From Sparassis latifolia (lineage: Eukaryota; Basidiomycota; Agaricomycetes; Polyporales; Sparassidaceae): a stretch of DNA of 64,000 bases. Positions 33,084 through 44,261 of this stretch are shown one piece after another. The position numbers and the translations under genes were made by a program. The notes beneath the pieces are model-generated. The model made no database searches, was not told the DNA's origin, and saw only the letters and a program-made list of their open reading frames with translations. Within the stretch, counting starts at the first letter, position 1. The number at the start of each line of letters is the position of its first letter. The stretch lies in NCBI GenBank assembly GCA_018466975.1, contig CM031561.1, forward strand, positions 2,046,001 to 2,110,000, given 5' to 3'.

Positions 33084-36000
33084 CTAGTTGTCATGGTAAT
33101 CTGAATCCGGCTCATCCAGGACGTCAGGCTCTTGTTCATCCTGGTCAATGCAAGGCATTAGCTACAGCAGTCACATTATGCAGTGAGGATGCAAACATGA
33201 CATAGCGAGATTGTTACCCATAGGTGCTGGTGGTTCACACTGAGCGTAGCAAGCGCAAGATGACTGGAAAGGCGTTCAAGTTGCACGACTTCAGCAGATT
33301 GTAGTCTCTCGGCATACCAAGTGGCAAGACCAAGGTCTGTCGCGCTACGGGAGTTAGAAGGTTATCAGATGTACCCCAAGATGTTCGGAAAGCACATATA
33401 TACAAACCACATAGACCAGGGCATTTCCAGTGGTATGTCTTCATTGCTAATGAATCGCTGAACTATGGCACAACCGCATACCAGTGGAGGATCGCCGGGC
33501 GCACGGCGTGGATGCTCGATTCGGAGGATATAATTGATTTGAACTGGCTGCCGACCATCGATGTATGCATAGCGACAACCATAACCTCGGTGTGTAGTTG
33601 ACGCACCATACCGCAACCCTTCAACTAGGACATGGGAGAACGAGCGCACCGCAACGGCAACAAATGGCTCACCACTGTCGACTGATGCCATGTCAGCAAC
33701 AAGAAGAACAGTGTCAGTCCACAGCATCTGCAGGAAGTGTAGAACCAAGCTGTAAACATCGAGCTGCCGCAGATTGATCTTTGAAGACTGATAGGGAAAC
33801 CTCAATGACTCTGAGATGGAGATTAGCAAGCGCGTAAGTTCGATATGGATAGACTAACCGCCACGATCTTGCGCCATCATGTTTCCCATTAAGTTCAATA
33901 ATGTCCCTCGTTGTCATGTCGCCTTGGTGTCACCCTTGATAAGTTCTCGGAGTTTGCGCAGTATCTTCTCATCGTCTTCCGTCTTCTCAGGACCCAGTCC
34001 ATCCAAGTGTAAGATCTAGCCCCATATCATGTAATGCAAGGCTGCTGCAGAAACAGACTCGAAGCTTACCAAGTCATTGATAAGCTGACATTTGACCCAG
34101 CCATGCATCATCGTCGCCTCGATCTCCCCTCCAGTGTGGCCATTATTCTTGAACTGACCGAGAAACCCATTGTTCTGCTCATAGGGGTAAGTCCACCAAG
34201 CATAGACAGGTCCCAAGTGAAGAATGTAGTCCAAAAGATGAGTCGACATGTGAAATACCGGCATCAAATGTGATCCCATGTACGCCCATGATTGACAAGC
34301 CCTGAAGTGACATTCATGTGTGCGAAGAGCTTCTGCAGGAGAGATTGAGCGTGAAGACCAGATCCGCATTGCTGTGCAGAGCTCGAGGACATTGTTGTAA
34401 TGCTGTAAATAGTTTTGGTTCAGCTTTGCATCCTCAGCCCACCTGTGATCAGCATCTGTTGGATTTGGATTCTCTGCAACATATGCTTGATGACATTCAC
34501 GCAGCATCTCTTCCTTGCATGCGAATGCTTTGCCCACATTTGTGGTGGGCCTGGGACGAGGGGATTCATAGTCCGGGATTTTGCCGTCGATCTCCCATGC
34601 GACATATAGAGCGACCACATAGATTGTCATGAGGTTTCGCCATTGGTCAGCCTTCAACGAGCCTGGCTCTGCAATCTAGAACCTGTTCCATGAGTAGTAC
34701 CTTCACACAGTAGTGATAATATCACACCTTACATGTTGTGCGTCCAACCGTCGATGGTCACCACACCGTACTCAAAAAATTCTCAATTTTCTCCAGAGGC
34801 TTATCGGAGCAGTTACGCTGTGTGAACATGCCGCCGCCGACAAGGATCTCATTGTTGAGATGATTTGCTTCACCTAGATACAATTGTCAGCACTCGATAT
34901 AGACTAAGTCATGATCTCACAAGATATCCCGTATGCATGTAGTCCGGAGGTGAATCTCGCGCAGGCATCCATCCTGGATTCGCATCAAGAATCGACCAGC
35001 GAACACCTCACTTTTCAGTGATCTCCTCGCGGTCTTCAACACTGGCAGAGCGTGAAATAAATGCATACTTGAGATACCGCCAATCCTCGCGCAACCAGAA
35101 TTCTTAAGATCATCAGTATTGCGCATGAAGCAAGCTGAAGTAAGAAGAAGAGTGAAGTGTGCTTACTGCTGGAATCAAAGCAATCTGGCGATACTAGCGA
35201 TGTAAAACTTTGATGGCAACATGGGCACATGAAGTACTTTGTTGTCACTAAGTGGAGACCGGCCGCCTTGCGACTAGCGGGAAGATCAGAAACATCGATG
35301 TACAATGTGCCATGGCAGACACGAGACTCGGGCTCCTTGTATATATGAAAGGCAATTCCTGTTAAATCTTCAGATTCCACAGAGGTGCACTGTTGAAAGG
35401 ATATATACCGCTTTCCAGCTTCAGGACATCTTGCACAAAAGGCTCCATCACATAATTTAGTTCTTCAAGAGATGGTTCCTTCGGGCCTGGAATGACGCAG
35501 ACAAGAATGGTCTCCTCGCACAGGAATCATTTCGAGCACAGATTGTTGCAGATACTTGCATATATTGCACCGGCGGAATAGTGTGAGCATTTAATTGTTC
35601 CGAACCTGCAAGATTATTAGCATATGTGCAGCAATAACATGAGGAGATACTGCACCAGTCAATGTTGAACATTAAGACTAGACCGCAGGGCAGTGAGACA
35701 AACCGCTGATGAAGCTGCCTCACGTCTACGTCCTCGATGCCCCAGTGCCCACCCTTCCTCCACTCCAAACCTGCCTGAATTGCACACCATCCTCAGCCAT
35801 CATAGATGTCGCACATGTGTACATCTGGGTCTGGAAAAGCATCCCAGCCATCTATTGGCCATGCAAGCGGTGCCACATGTCCCGGCTCGTCACCAGGCTT
35901 CCGCCATTGCTGGAGTTCAGCATACTTGCCTGGGCGAAGCAACATGCGCTGTATCACAGTTGCGAGAGGCATTGATGGGAATATTTTGACGGGAGTGCGT

Positions 36001-37108
36001 TTCATGCGCCCATTACTCAATTTCTTTGTCGTGTATAGAATTCCTGGGCAGTCTGGCTGCATACAGTTTGGAGATTTCAGCTCGCTGAGTTTGGAGGGAT
36101 GATGTCGATACCAGCATACATTACACAGGAAATGATATATGATGAATTTGTCGGGGTCAATACCCAAGCGGCGCTCTACCGTATAAAGAGTGCGAGCCAT
36201 ATTCTCAAGCCCACGAAGTTCGTGACCTGTCTGATCGGACAGAGAAATGAACAAGTCATACTGACTCTCGAGTATATGCTGGACAAGGTCATGAGTCGCA
36301 TGATGAAATGAGGCCGCAATGAATGCATTGATATATGCGTTGCGAATGAGGGGGTCTTCGTCAAACGCTGGTGGCAAGTCGCTAGTTGAGTCATCATCTT
36401 CAGTGTCTTCTGGTTCTTCCTCATTATCGAATACGTCCTCGCGAGAGACAAAGAGAGGATCATCTAAAATGTTAATGTCAAGTTCGTCGTCCTCTTCGCC
36501 ATCCTCATGGGGCAAATCTTCCTGGGCTTCGAAGAGATCATGATGAATGTTGTCGCTAGAGTGGGAGTACATGGATACCGGTGAGCCAGGCACTTCAAGT
36601 GGGTAGATGTCATCGATAGCAAGCGCCCCGAGAAGGTCATTGTCCTGAGAGCCCACAGGAGTGGCTGCCAGAGAGTCATCAGCACCAGATTGCAGAGGAT
36701 CAAAACCGACATCCAGTTCGCACAGAGAGCCATTGTCGGGCGCAATGTAGATATCCTCGCGGAGTATGATCTCTCAGAATTATTGTCAGAGCCTGCTGTA
36801 GCTGCCTTCACATCGTAGTCAAGAGCGTAGTCCTCGGCGGCTTGCTGGATGTTGACAGTAAGACCTCTCAGCATGAGCTCTTGCAGTCGATCCCGCGTCC
36901 GAGGCTCTGTCAATTGCTGTCTAGCGAGTCTTTCTGCTTCGTCTTGGTCATGCTTCAGATGGTTTCGGATGGTCTGCGTTGACTGAAGACAGGAGTCAAG
37001 ATCTCGGCTGCAGCGCTCACATGGGCACTTCCGGTATTGCTGTTCCCCATACGGCTTCACCCTTCGACCCTGGCCTGTGGTCTTCGATGGATCCTGACTC
37101 CTAGGCAT
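33084..37108 (-). CDS. CACTA-type (CMC superfamily, Tnp2-like) transposase
   Basis: Multi-exon gene from MPRSQDPSKTTGQGRR (37108) to a stop at 33084-33086. The N-terminus has a Cys/His cluster (KCPCERCSRDLDS ... TIRNHLKHDQDE). Then come LENMARTLYTVERRLGIDPD and CWYRHHPSKLSEL. The catalytic-core region FNIDW joins across a GT-AG intron to YSAGAIYASICN and VIPGPKEPSLEELNY, and SDLPASRKAAGLHL is followed by CPCCHQSF. The DUF4218-like block follows: ADQWRNLMTIYVVALYVAWE, RACQSWAYMGSHLMPVFHMS, WWTYPYEQNNGFLGQFKNNG. The C-terminal part has LVEGLRYGASTTH, then LGLATWYAERLQSAEVVQLE. Most domains are present with workable introns, so the gene may be intact. Its function would be cut-and-paste transposition. 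I could not find CACTA-type terminal repeats on either side. Confidence 0.8.
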
Positions 37109-38000
37109 TAGCGAACTGTGAGATGATAGTGTGGGTAGTCCAAATTGGCCAAGGCAGTGAGCAGGGCATGAGCAACAGCGAGCAAGTGGGAGAAAATGTT
37201 GGCACAGGCTGCAGTGATGGCGGGGTATAAGTGCAAGAGTGCTAAGTGTCGCAGGCCCATATGCAGCTGCAGGCGTGCTCGAGATCTGAGCGCGCGAGTC
37301 GCATCTGCTACGTCACGCGCTGGAAAATTGGCTCATATTTGGCTAAGTATGGACTGGGGGGAGAATCTACTGAATACTGCCAGGATATCTAGACTATTCA
37401 ACGAGTATCCTACTGGCAAATTCAGGTCTGAAGTCCAGTGTAAAATTAAGATTCCAACTCAATTTCAAGTTCATATCCATTGCTGCAGTCTGAAGTTCAT
37501 TTGCATTCCTTTGATGCATTGATAAAAAAAAGCCTGTGGATATTCTCTCGCACTCCTTGCCTGCAGTTCGTCGTGCGTTCACCATGCGCTTCATCTTGTA
37601 GGTTCAAGGACATGGTGGAGAGTGTAACGGGGCATGCGTGCGGCCTTGTGCGGCACAAGAAATTGTCGGGAGTCGAGCACGCGGCGGCGGTAGCGGCACC
37701 AGCACAGAGAACGGCACATAGCCCAAGAATGGCAACAGGTACTGCATATAGCAGCTGTTGCTATAGCGGGCAGCAGACGGTACATGGCGTGCTATGGTCA
37801 TCGGCGCCACATATCAGGGGTTGCCGGCTGGTGACCACCACACCCAAGGGACAACTGAATCCCCCTATTGCTGTGCCTACAGAATTGCTGAGTCGAGTGT
37901 GTCTGGTTTTTTCTTTTAATCTCTCTGCGTTCTGATTTCTTTCTTTCGTGTTTTCCTCCTCCAGTGTCTAGCACCAAGACATCTGTTCAAACGCATTGCA
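37109..38000. other. Intergenic; upstream of the transposase and the protease-like pseudogene
   Basis: About 890 bases between two divergently oriented genes. Frames present are short and lack domains. A pyrimidine-rich stretch (37905-37960) just before 38001 looks like a basidiomycete core promoter for the plus-strand pseudogene. The expected transposon end was looked for here and not found. Confidence 0.4.
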
Positions 38001-40350
38001 ATGTCTTCCACGGACCAGAACGTCCATTCCACTACCCTCATAAGCTTGATCACCCACGCTGTCCCTGACCCGCCTTCCAATGCTCTCTACATTCTGTCCG
38101 ACATCGAGGCGAAGCATTATCTCTATGGCCTTCCCTCCAAGGCCCGCCTTATCACTCGCTCCAACCCTGACGTCTGAATGAAGCCGACGGGTGCTGAGGC
38201 ATACCTCGATCCCAAGGAGTTGACTCCTCTCGGCATGCACCGTCTCAATGAGGTCTGGGAGGACACTGTCGGTCCTGCCATGGATAGTTACTTGCTCGAG
38301 AAGAAGGTGCAGTGCACGATTCTACACCCCCTCCGAATCGGCATAGCTGGCCGGCCTTCCCCTTCCACCTTCATCTTGGTCGGAGTCAACCATGGCACTC
38401 TCTCTGCTGAACTTGGCATTGAGGTCGCTGTCCATTGTCGATCTATCCTTATCCAGAACAATATTGACGACATGCACGTCATAATCTGTGAATCGAAGTT
38501 CACCCGCTCTGCCATGATGTACAAGCCTGCCATCAGCGCCAACCCCACCGCTGTCATCCACGAGCCCTTCTCCACTACTCTTGGTATCCCCATCTGCAAC
38601 GCCAAGACCCCCAATTTCGAGGGCACTGGTGGCTTTTTCTTCATCGACACTGCCAAACCTGGCATCCTCTATCTCCTCACAGCGAGGCACATCCTCTTCA
38701 ACCCCGACAAGGAAGAGAACATTCTCTACAGGTTTCATGAAGGCAGCGGTCAGCCCAGTAGGAAGGTCATGTTGATGGGCGAGGCTGCCTTCAAGGCCCA
38801 TTGCGAGGCTATCGAGTCCGCGATCGGTGCCAAAGAGATCATCATCAAGCAGCTCCACAGGCATTTGGCTATTGTTGAAAGGATAGAGGATGAGGACGAT
38901 GCTAACGCAGAGCGGAAGGCAGTCAAGCCGAAGATGGAGGAAGTGGAGGAGGCGATCACAGCCTTCAAGAAGTTGCTTGCCGACATCACCAGGGATTGGA
39001 CGGACGAAAAGAAGCATGTTATTGGCCATGTCACCTTGTCTCCCCCCATCGGTCAGGACCTCGGAATATTGGCTGAGAACCCTTAGGCAAATTCGGACAA
39101 AGTTCGGCTTGAAATTGGCTCCAACCCTTGATCCAGTCTGGACATATGGGAGAAATTTTTTCTGGAAGCCTTATTTTTTTTCCAGACAGACAGAGGATGT
39201 CCAGCCCTAACTCTTATCCACTTATAGGGCGCTTGTGGCCCATATCCATCTGAGTTCACCTATATTTGGGAATTTGGTGCCCACAAACATAGTTTTCCAG
39301 GATTCTCGGCAGCCCTGTGATGTGTGACTATGGTAATGTATACTCTGTATCCATACAATAACGCGCTCCCATGTGGGCTGAAGGGGCGCCGTTGAGGCTG
39401 ATACTGGTCTTAAGACATGTTGGAATCATTTAGACATTTCTTTGTGCTACCAGTAGTGTTGAATTTATGAAGTTGACTATGCTTGTGCTCAATACCCGCC
39501 TTATCACAGCTTGCAATGATGTTTTGGAGTTTCTGCTGCTGCATCAGGACAAAAATTACTGTTTTTTGAAGCCTTATCTCGGCATCCGGACTAAAAGTGA
39601 GTTTGGAGGACCCTCATCCGCCATCCGGACAAAATTTTCGAAAAAGTGCCGAACCCTCGTTCAAATCGGACAAAAACGTCGGATTTGGCATCTCAGCGCT
39701 TAGACATTTTTGCCTCCACTGGATAAGGGTTGCTGGCCTATTTTCCGAGGTCCTCATTGGTCTCGACTACAGCGATGATGGCTTTACCGATGATTGGGCG
39801 GTCATCCAGATATACCCCTCCATGATCGCCAGACTTAACTTCATTGGTAATGCTATTGACCTTGGCTCCATTGAGGTCGACGAGCTTACTGCCTGGATGT
39901 ACCCTCATCCCGCCAATCCGAGTTCGTTCGAATACCCTGGTGACCGTCTCCTTCGATTCCACGGGACCATCTCCGACCAGGAGATGTTCAGGCCTAACCC
40001 AAGAACAAGGACTACGATACTGACCCGGTCATCATGGTCCTGAAGAACGGCAACAGCTCTAACCTCACCGTTGGCCGTCTGAACACCATCCGTGCCTTCC
40101 TTCACGAATACTTCAAAGGCAAGCCCGGTAAGATGTCGAAGGAGGTGGGCGTGTTTCCTCGTAACTCGAAATCCGGCCCGTTCTCCGAGCGTGGAGACTC
40201 TGGTTCCGTGGTCATCGACACCATTGGCAGGGTTTGTGGCATCCTCACTGGCAGAGACAAAGCCACTGTCTCTGACTGTACCTTCGTTATCTCTATTAAT
40301 TTCCTCATTAAGCGCTTGGCCGCGTCGGTATCCATGCTAACATCTTCCCC
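38001..40350 (+). pseudogene. Broken trypsin-like protease-domain gene, split by a transposon
   Basis: The ATG at 38001 begins MSSTDQNVHSTTLISLITHA. The family pattern follows: GAEAYLDPKELTPLG, EPFSTTLGIPICNAKTPNFE, then GTGGFFFIDTAKPG with TARHILFNPDKEEN (catalytic-type His). A coiled segment follows, then ILGHV-like HVIGHVTLSPPIG. After the insertion it resumes DDGFTDDWAVIQIYPS, WMYPHPANPSSFEYPG, GRLNTIRAFLHEYF and GPFSERGDSGSVVIDTIG with the catalytic-type Ser. This is a mushroom family with a chymotrypsin-like fold; its substrate is unknown. Damage: TGA at 38175-38177 where relatives have Trp, a 700-bp element at 39055-39754, a one-base frame change near 40000, and probably another near 40335. 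The gene is dead in this copy. Confidence 0.75.
39055..39754. mobile_element. 700-bp inverted-repeat element with 8-bp target duplication
   Basis: The left end is AGGACCTCGGAATATTGGC and the right end, reversed, is AGGACCTCGGAAAATAGGC; similarity continues for about 30 bases (AACCCTTA in both). The flanks are CATCGGTC (39047-39054) and CATTGGTC (39755-39762), an 8-bp duplication with one change. Removing the element and one flank rejoins the protease-like frame (SPPIG to LDYSDDGF). The interior has no long frame but repeated CGGACAAA words. An 8-bp duplication fits hAT or P-type transposases; the ends do not resemble the other hAT elements here. Confidence 0.9.
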
Positions 40351-42600
40351 TTACCCGCCAATCTTTAAATGCTGTCCCCTCTCCAGATCCCCACATCCGC
40401 TCGTCCCTTCTTCACACCTCCTTTTTATATATTCTTCTTCTCCCCGTCCCCCCACTTGTTTTTTCTTCCACGACCTCGCTATTTTTCTTTACTTTTTACT
40501 CTCCTTGTTCCACGGACTTGTTGTCAGTTAGACTAGGTACGGATAGTTCCTTCGGACAGTACTTGGTACTTGCATGGTATATCATTAGTTTATGGATTGA
40601 ATACAGCAAAGAATCACCTTGATCCACCAGTATGGGAGTGGACAGTTCAAACCTGACTCTGCACAGAGCAAGTTCAGTTACCATCAGCAAAAGCGGGAAA
40701 TTTTTATGTAAGGTTACACCAGTTACATCGGGGTAGCAAGAGTTGTGTAAGTTACACAGGACTAGTAATATTTAAACTGATTTGTAATCAAAGTAAAGGT
40801 AGTAGAGGTCTATAAAGAAGATAACATAGAACAGAAATTGATACACAAGTTAGAACAAAAATACATGTCGACAAAGAGTTGTCGAGCGATGTAACCCAAG
40901 TCAAACGTTGCTCACCAGGTTACACAGTCGGAAGAACTTCTAGATGCCTAGTGCTCTCCACAGAACTCGCTCCGAGTTGCTCTTGCATCATTCATATTCA
41001 GGCCCCCGGATACCGCACCAAATGCAAGCATTAAGGCAAGGCTCTTGTCCAGGCCACAGTGAAAAGATCCAAAGTTGTTTCGAGGCAATTCTGAGGCAAT
41101 CTGAGGCAATTCTGAGGCAAGTCTCGATGCATCGCGACTACCGTCCGCCGACAATTCTCGCCACCCTCACTCGCGTATAAATTCACAGCATCTGCCACTG
41201 CAATGTGCCTGCCAGGTGAGTGCCGTTACACGCGGCTAACTGTATCGCACAGGTGATACCGGGCTGTTGTTGCACGCAGCTTGGTTGGACTCCCGTGGTT
41301 GGAGCGACACGCGGTGTGTTCTATTTCAATCTCTATTGTTTGCCTGTGGGCGGAAATGTAAGTGTGTTGATTCCTAGTGTTGGTTGTTACAGCGGTACAT
41401 GGGTGTTGATGCAGTAAGTAGACCTAAATACTTGTTTGTTATGGCGGCACGCGGGTGTTGTTATGCGGTAAGTGGGCATTTCGACAGCACGCGGGTTTTG
41501 GTGCAGTGAGTAGGCCCAAGTAGTTCTAATGTAGAGCACTTTGTACGTGTTGTACCGCTGTAATATAATATGTTGACATAATTTGGAATACTTTGAGAGC
41601 TATGAAACCGATCCGAATGAATCGGTTTCGGTCTGTTTAGGACGGTCTGTGCCTACGTGCTACAAGTGCATAATAAATTTTGCAGGAAGTTATATGAGCT
41701 TCATAACCTGTAAAATGTTTCCAGAGTTTATAACTGATTATGCCAGTTGGCAACTCTGCAATCTGACTCAGGATTACAATGCAATGTATTGCTTGGTGAA
41801 AAATTGCACAAGTTACGTGGGATTACACCTTTATAATCTCTTTGGAGAAAATTCCCGGTTTTGCTGATGACCGAGCACGAGCTGTCACAGATAGTGACTT
41901 CATGTCACCAATGATAGTCGTTACAAAGGGAGGTTCAATTACACATCACAAAGGCCATCAGTCTCTTGGCAAATATATCCTGAGGGTTCCAGAGGTGTAT
42001 AGCTATCATTTCACCTCTTCCTTATGTCAATACATGTCCTCAAAGTTGACAGGTATTTTTGCAAAGTCGGAGAACAAGTCACAGTATGACATGTCACACA
42101 TAACCCGCGCCTCGCCAGATCAAGATGAATGAAGTATACATTATGACTTTGAAGTGTCTTGCTGCTACAAGAACAGGTGACCGTGCTACCTCGATAGGTT
42201 GATTATCTCACTCATCAACCAGGAGGTGAAAGGGGAATAGTCATAGCTTACTTCCATGAGGATAGAGGAGACTTCGAAAGGGGGTGAGTCTGTGTTTTGA
42301 GCTCTGAATGTGCCTAGCGGCAATGACTGGGACGGGAACGTCATACTGTATGTTTCCCTGATGTCTCTCTCCATTCTCGTAGATCTGAGCCTTACCTCCA
42401 GGCCCAACGAATTCTTACAACACACGTGGACGTCGCTCGCACTCACGCCCCGTTATCTAGGCGTCGATCTCAGTGCGCGCGGCCCACTGTGCTCTACTGT
42501 GCTGCAAGACTCAACCTTTGCTTCCTGCATGCCCCAGCATTCGCATTCCATATTTCCTTCATCTCCCAAGCTCGGCCGTGATGCGACGGAGCCGCATCTC
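40351..42600. other. Intergenic, about 2.2 kb, no gene seen
   Basis: No frame shows a domain. Contents that can be described: GAGGCAATTCTGAGGCAATC-type short direct repeats at 41082-41125, a three-copy degenerate repeat at 41391-41530 (separate entry), and AT-rich stretches at 40690-40870. Two frames of about 95 codons at 41583-42132 overlap each other and have no recognised homology. Confidence 0.4.
41391..41530. repeat. Short degenerate tandem repeat, three copies
   Basis: Three blocks share GGC(A)GCACGCGGGTGTTG-like and GCAGTAAGTAGACCTAA-like phrases, starting near 41391, 41444 and 41485. Spacing is uneven (about 53 and 41 bp). Probably a decaying minisatellite. Confidence 0.6.
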
Positions 42601-42635
42601 ACGCTGCTTCAATACCACAGGTCCCTTGCATTCGA

Positions 42636-43590
42636 TTTTTCGATTTTTTGACATCCACCGAGCTGGGGCATGGGCGTCGTCCACCCAGGCGCCCTGCAGT
42701 CCTCGAATGTCAAGTACATCTGCAGCTGCATCTGGTGTGGCACAGCCGCACTCTCCACTTTTCTCAATGCGGACGTCCCGTGCTCCCAATCCATGCACCG
42801 CCCTTCGAAGCCGGGAATGCTCGTCACTCGCGAGGAGTGCCCGCGCATTTCAACACTCAATTAAAAATTCGATTTCCTATTGTCCTGTGGCTGGCGAATT
42901 CGCGTTCGAAGTTCAATATTCCGCCATCTCATCATTTGGGCATCCCCTGGCTGTACTCACTACATGTCCGCCACTTTTCGAACGCGATATTTCGATGTTC
43001 TGTGAGTGAGGGTACGTTGTCCTCATGCAGGCCGAGCGAGCACGTCCTTATCCTGTGGTCTTTGCAGGCTCTTCGTCGCGCGGCTACACACTGGAGGTCA
43101 GCGTGGTGGAGGCGTGTCCTCCGCCTTTCAAACTCGATATTTCGACATCCGGTTGAGCGAGGTGGTTCCGCCTGCAAGCTTGATGTCGCACACCATACGC
43201 TGTTGGAGGTCAGCTCGGCACCGTCGCACTCTGTCTGCTCACTCAGGCTGCGAGTATCCCGGCCCTATGGACTGCATATTTCGACGTTCAGCGAGCAAAG
43301 GTGCGCGGTCATTGTCTTTCGTTCCTGTTTGTTCTTTTTCTGTCATGCTGACTTAGCCGTCTCTTTCTGCTGCAGTTTCAGCCTCATCTCCAGTGTCGAC
43401 GCCTCAAGTGCAAGGCTGCGAACTCCAGCCCCGTTCACTGACTCGCCGCCGTCATCGAGCACATGCGTGGCATTGTCCGCATTCAACTTTCGAATTTTCG
43501 CTGTCCGGTAAGAGAGGGCGCAACGCCATGGCTATCATCACTCCTGCGCACTATGGACCTTGTTTTTTGGACGTCCCGCGAGCTGGACGA
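42636..43590. repeat. Degenerate interspersed motif, about eight copies
   Basis: A motif near TTCGATATTTCGACATCC followed by GGTGAGCGAGG recurs at about 42640, 42760, 42868, 42978, 43130, 43272, 43488 and 43560, with 70-220 bp between copies. The best copies are at 42978-43012, 43130-43162 and 43272-43302. Intervening sequences are GC-rich and mostly unlike each other, although CTGGAGGTCAGC recurs after two copies. No reading frame spans the region convincingly. Confidence 0.55.
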
Positions 43591-43619
43591 CGTGTTCGAT
43601 GGCCAATTCAATAATACTC

Positions 43620-44069
43620 CGGATTGAGTGCAAGTGCTTGATGGCTAGCGGTGACGGCATCCAACACCCACAATCCCATGGCCCAGCTTGCGGCACAGGG
43701 CCAGCGCGCGAGATCTGCAGCCTGGGGGTTCGCGCGACTGCTACAACAAGCTCGGGGCACTTACTGCGCAATGAATGCACGGTCCGTTCGCCCAGCTCGC
43801 AAGTTCCAAATTCAAATGGTCCAGTAAAATACCAGGGAATATAACGCAGCATAAGGTATCCATAGGTGTTCAAGGCAACCATATTTACGCGTACCCATGT
43901 CGAAAATCCCACCCTGACAAGTATGTCCATCATAGATCTGATCCTACAGTGTCGACCACATCTGCTGCGGCCGCAGGAACAGCCCTCTCGATTCCGACGC
44001 CGACATGTCCGACACCGCAGGCGACGTGCTTGCAGTCTTTTCGCTGGTTCGATGCTTAGCTGTTCGCCC
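43620..44069. other. Intergenic, no gene seen
   Basis: About 450 bases between the degenerate motif cluster and the first hAT end. A minus-strand open frame of 131 codons (43538-43933) has no domain and no splice support, so I do not call it a gene. Confidence 0.4.
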
Positions 44070-44139
44070 TAGTGCAGAGCAAGGGTTATGACAACCCATG
44101 AGGGTCATGGGTAAGGGTATCCACGGGTACGGGTAGGGG
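44070..44139 (+). mobile_element. Terminal fragment of a second hAT element
   Basis: Seventy bases identical to the first 70 bases of the hAT element that starts at 44262: TAGTGCAGAGCAAGGG through ACGGGTACGGGTAGGGG. The next bases (ATTACAGTCCATTGAC) resemble but do not equal the next bases of the full element (TCACGGTCTGCTGAC). This looks like the 5' end of a related, diverged hAT copy into which the full element inserted. Confidence 0.75.
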
Positions 44140-44261
44140 ATTACAGTCCATTGACAGTCCCTCCTGCCTAATCTGTCCACGCACGTCGCACGAGCGCGAG
44201 TCCCCGGCCAGCCTCGGTGAATGGAAGGAAACATGCGAGAGGACATGCGCATGCTGCACGC

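Noticed and set aside
41583..42132. Two overlapping small genes of about 95 codons
   Set aside because: They overlap in different frames, one lacks a convincing ATG context, and neither shows a domain or conserved exon structure.
42636..43590. CRISPR-like array (short repeats with unlike spacers)
   Set aside because: Motif copies are too diverged, spacing varies from about 70 to 220 bp, there are no cas genes, and the genome is eukaryotic.
43538..43933. Minus-strand gene of 131 codons
   Set aside because: No domain, no splice pattern, overlaps the degenerate motif cluster, and composition alone can explain an open frame of this length in GC-rich DNA.
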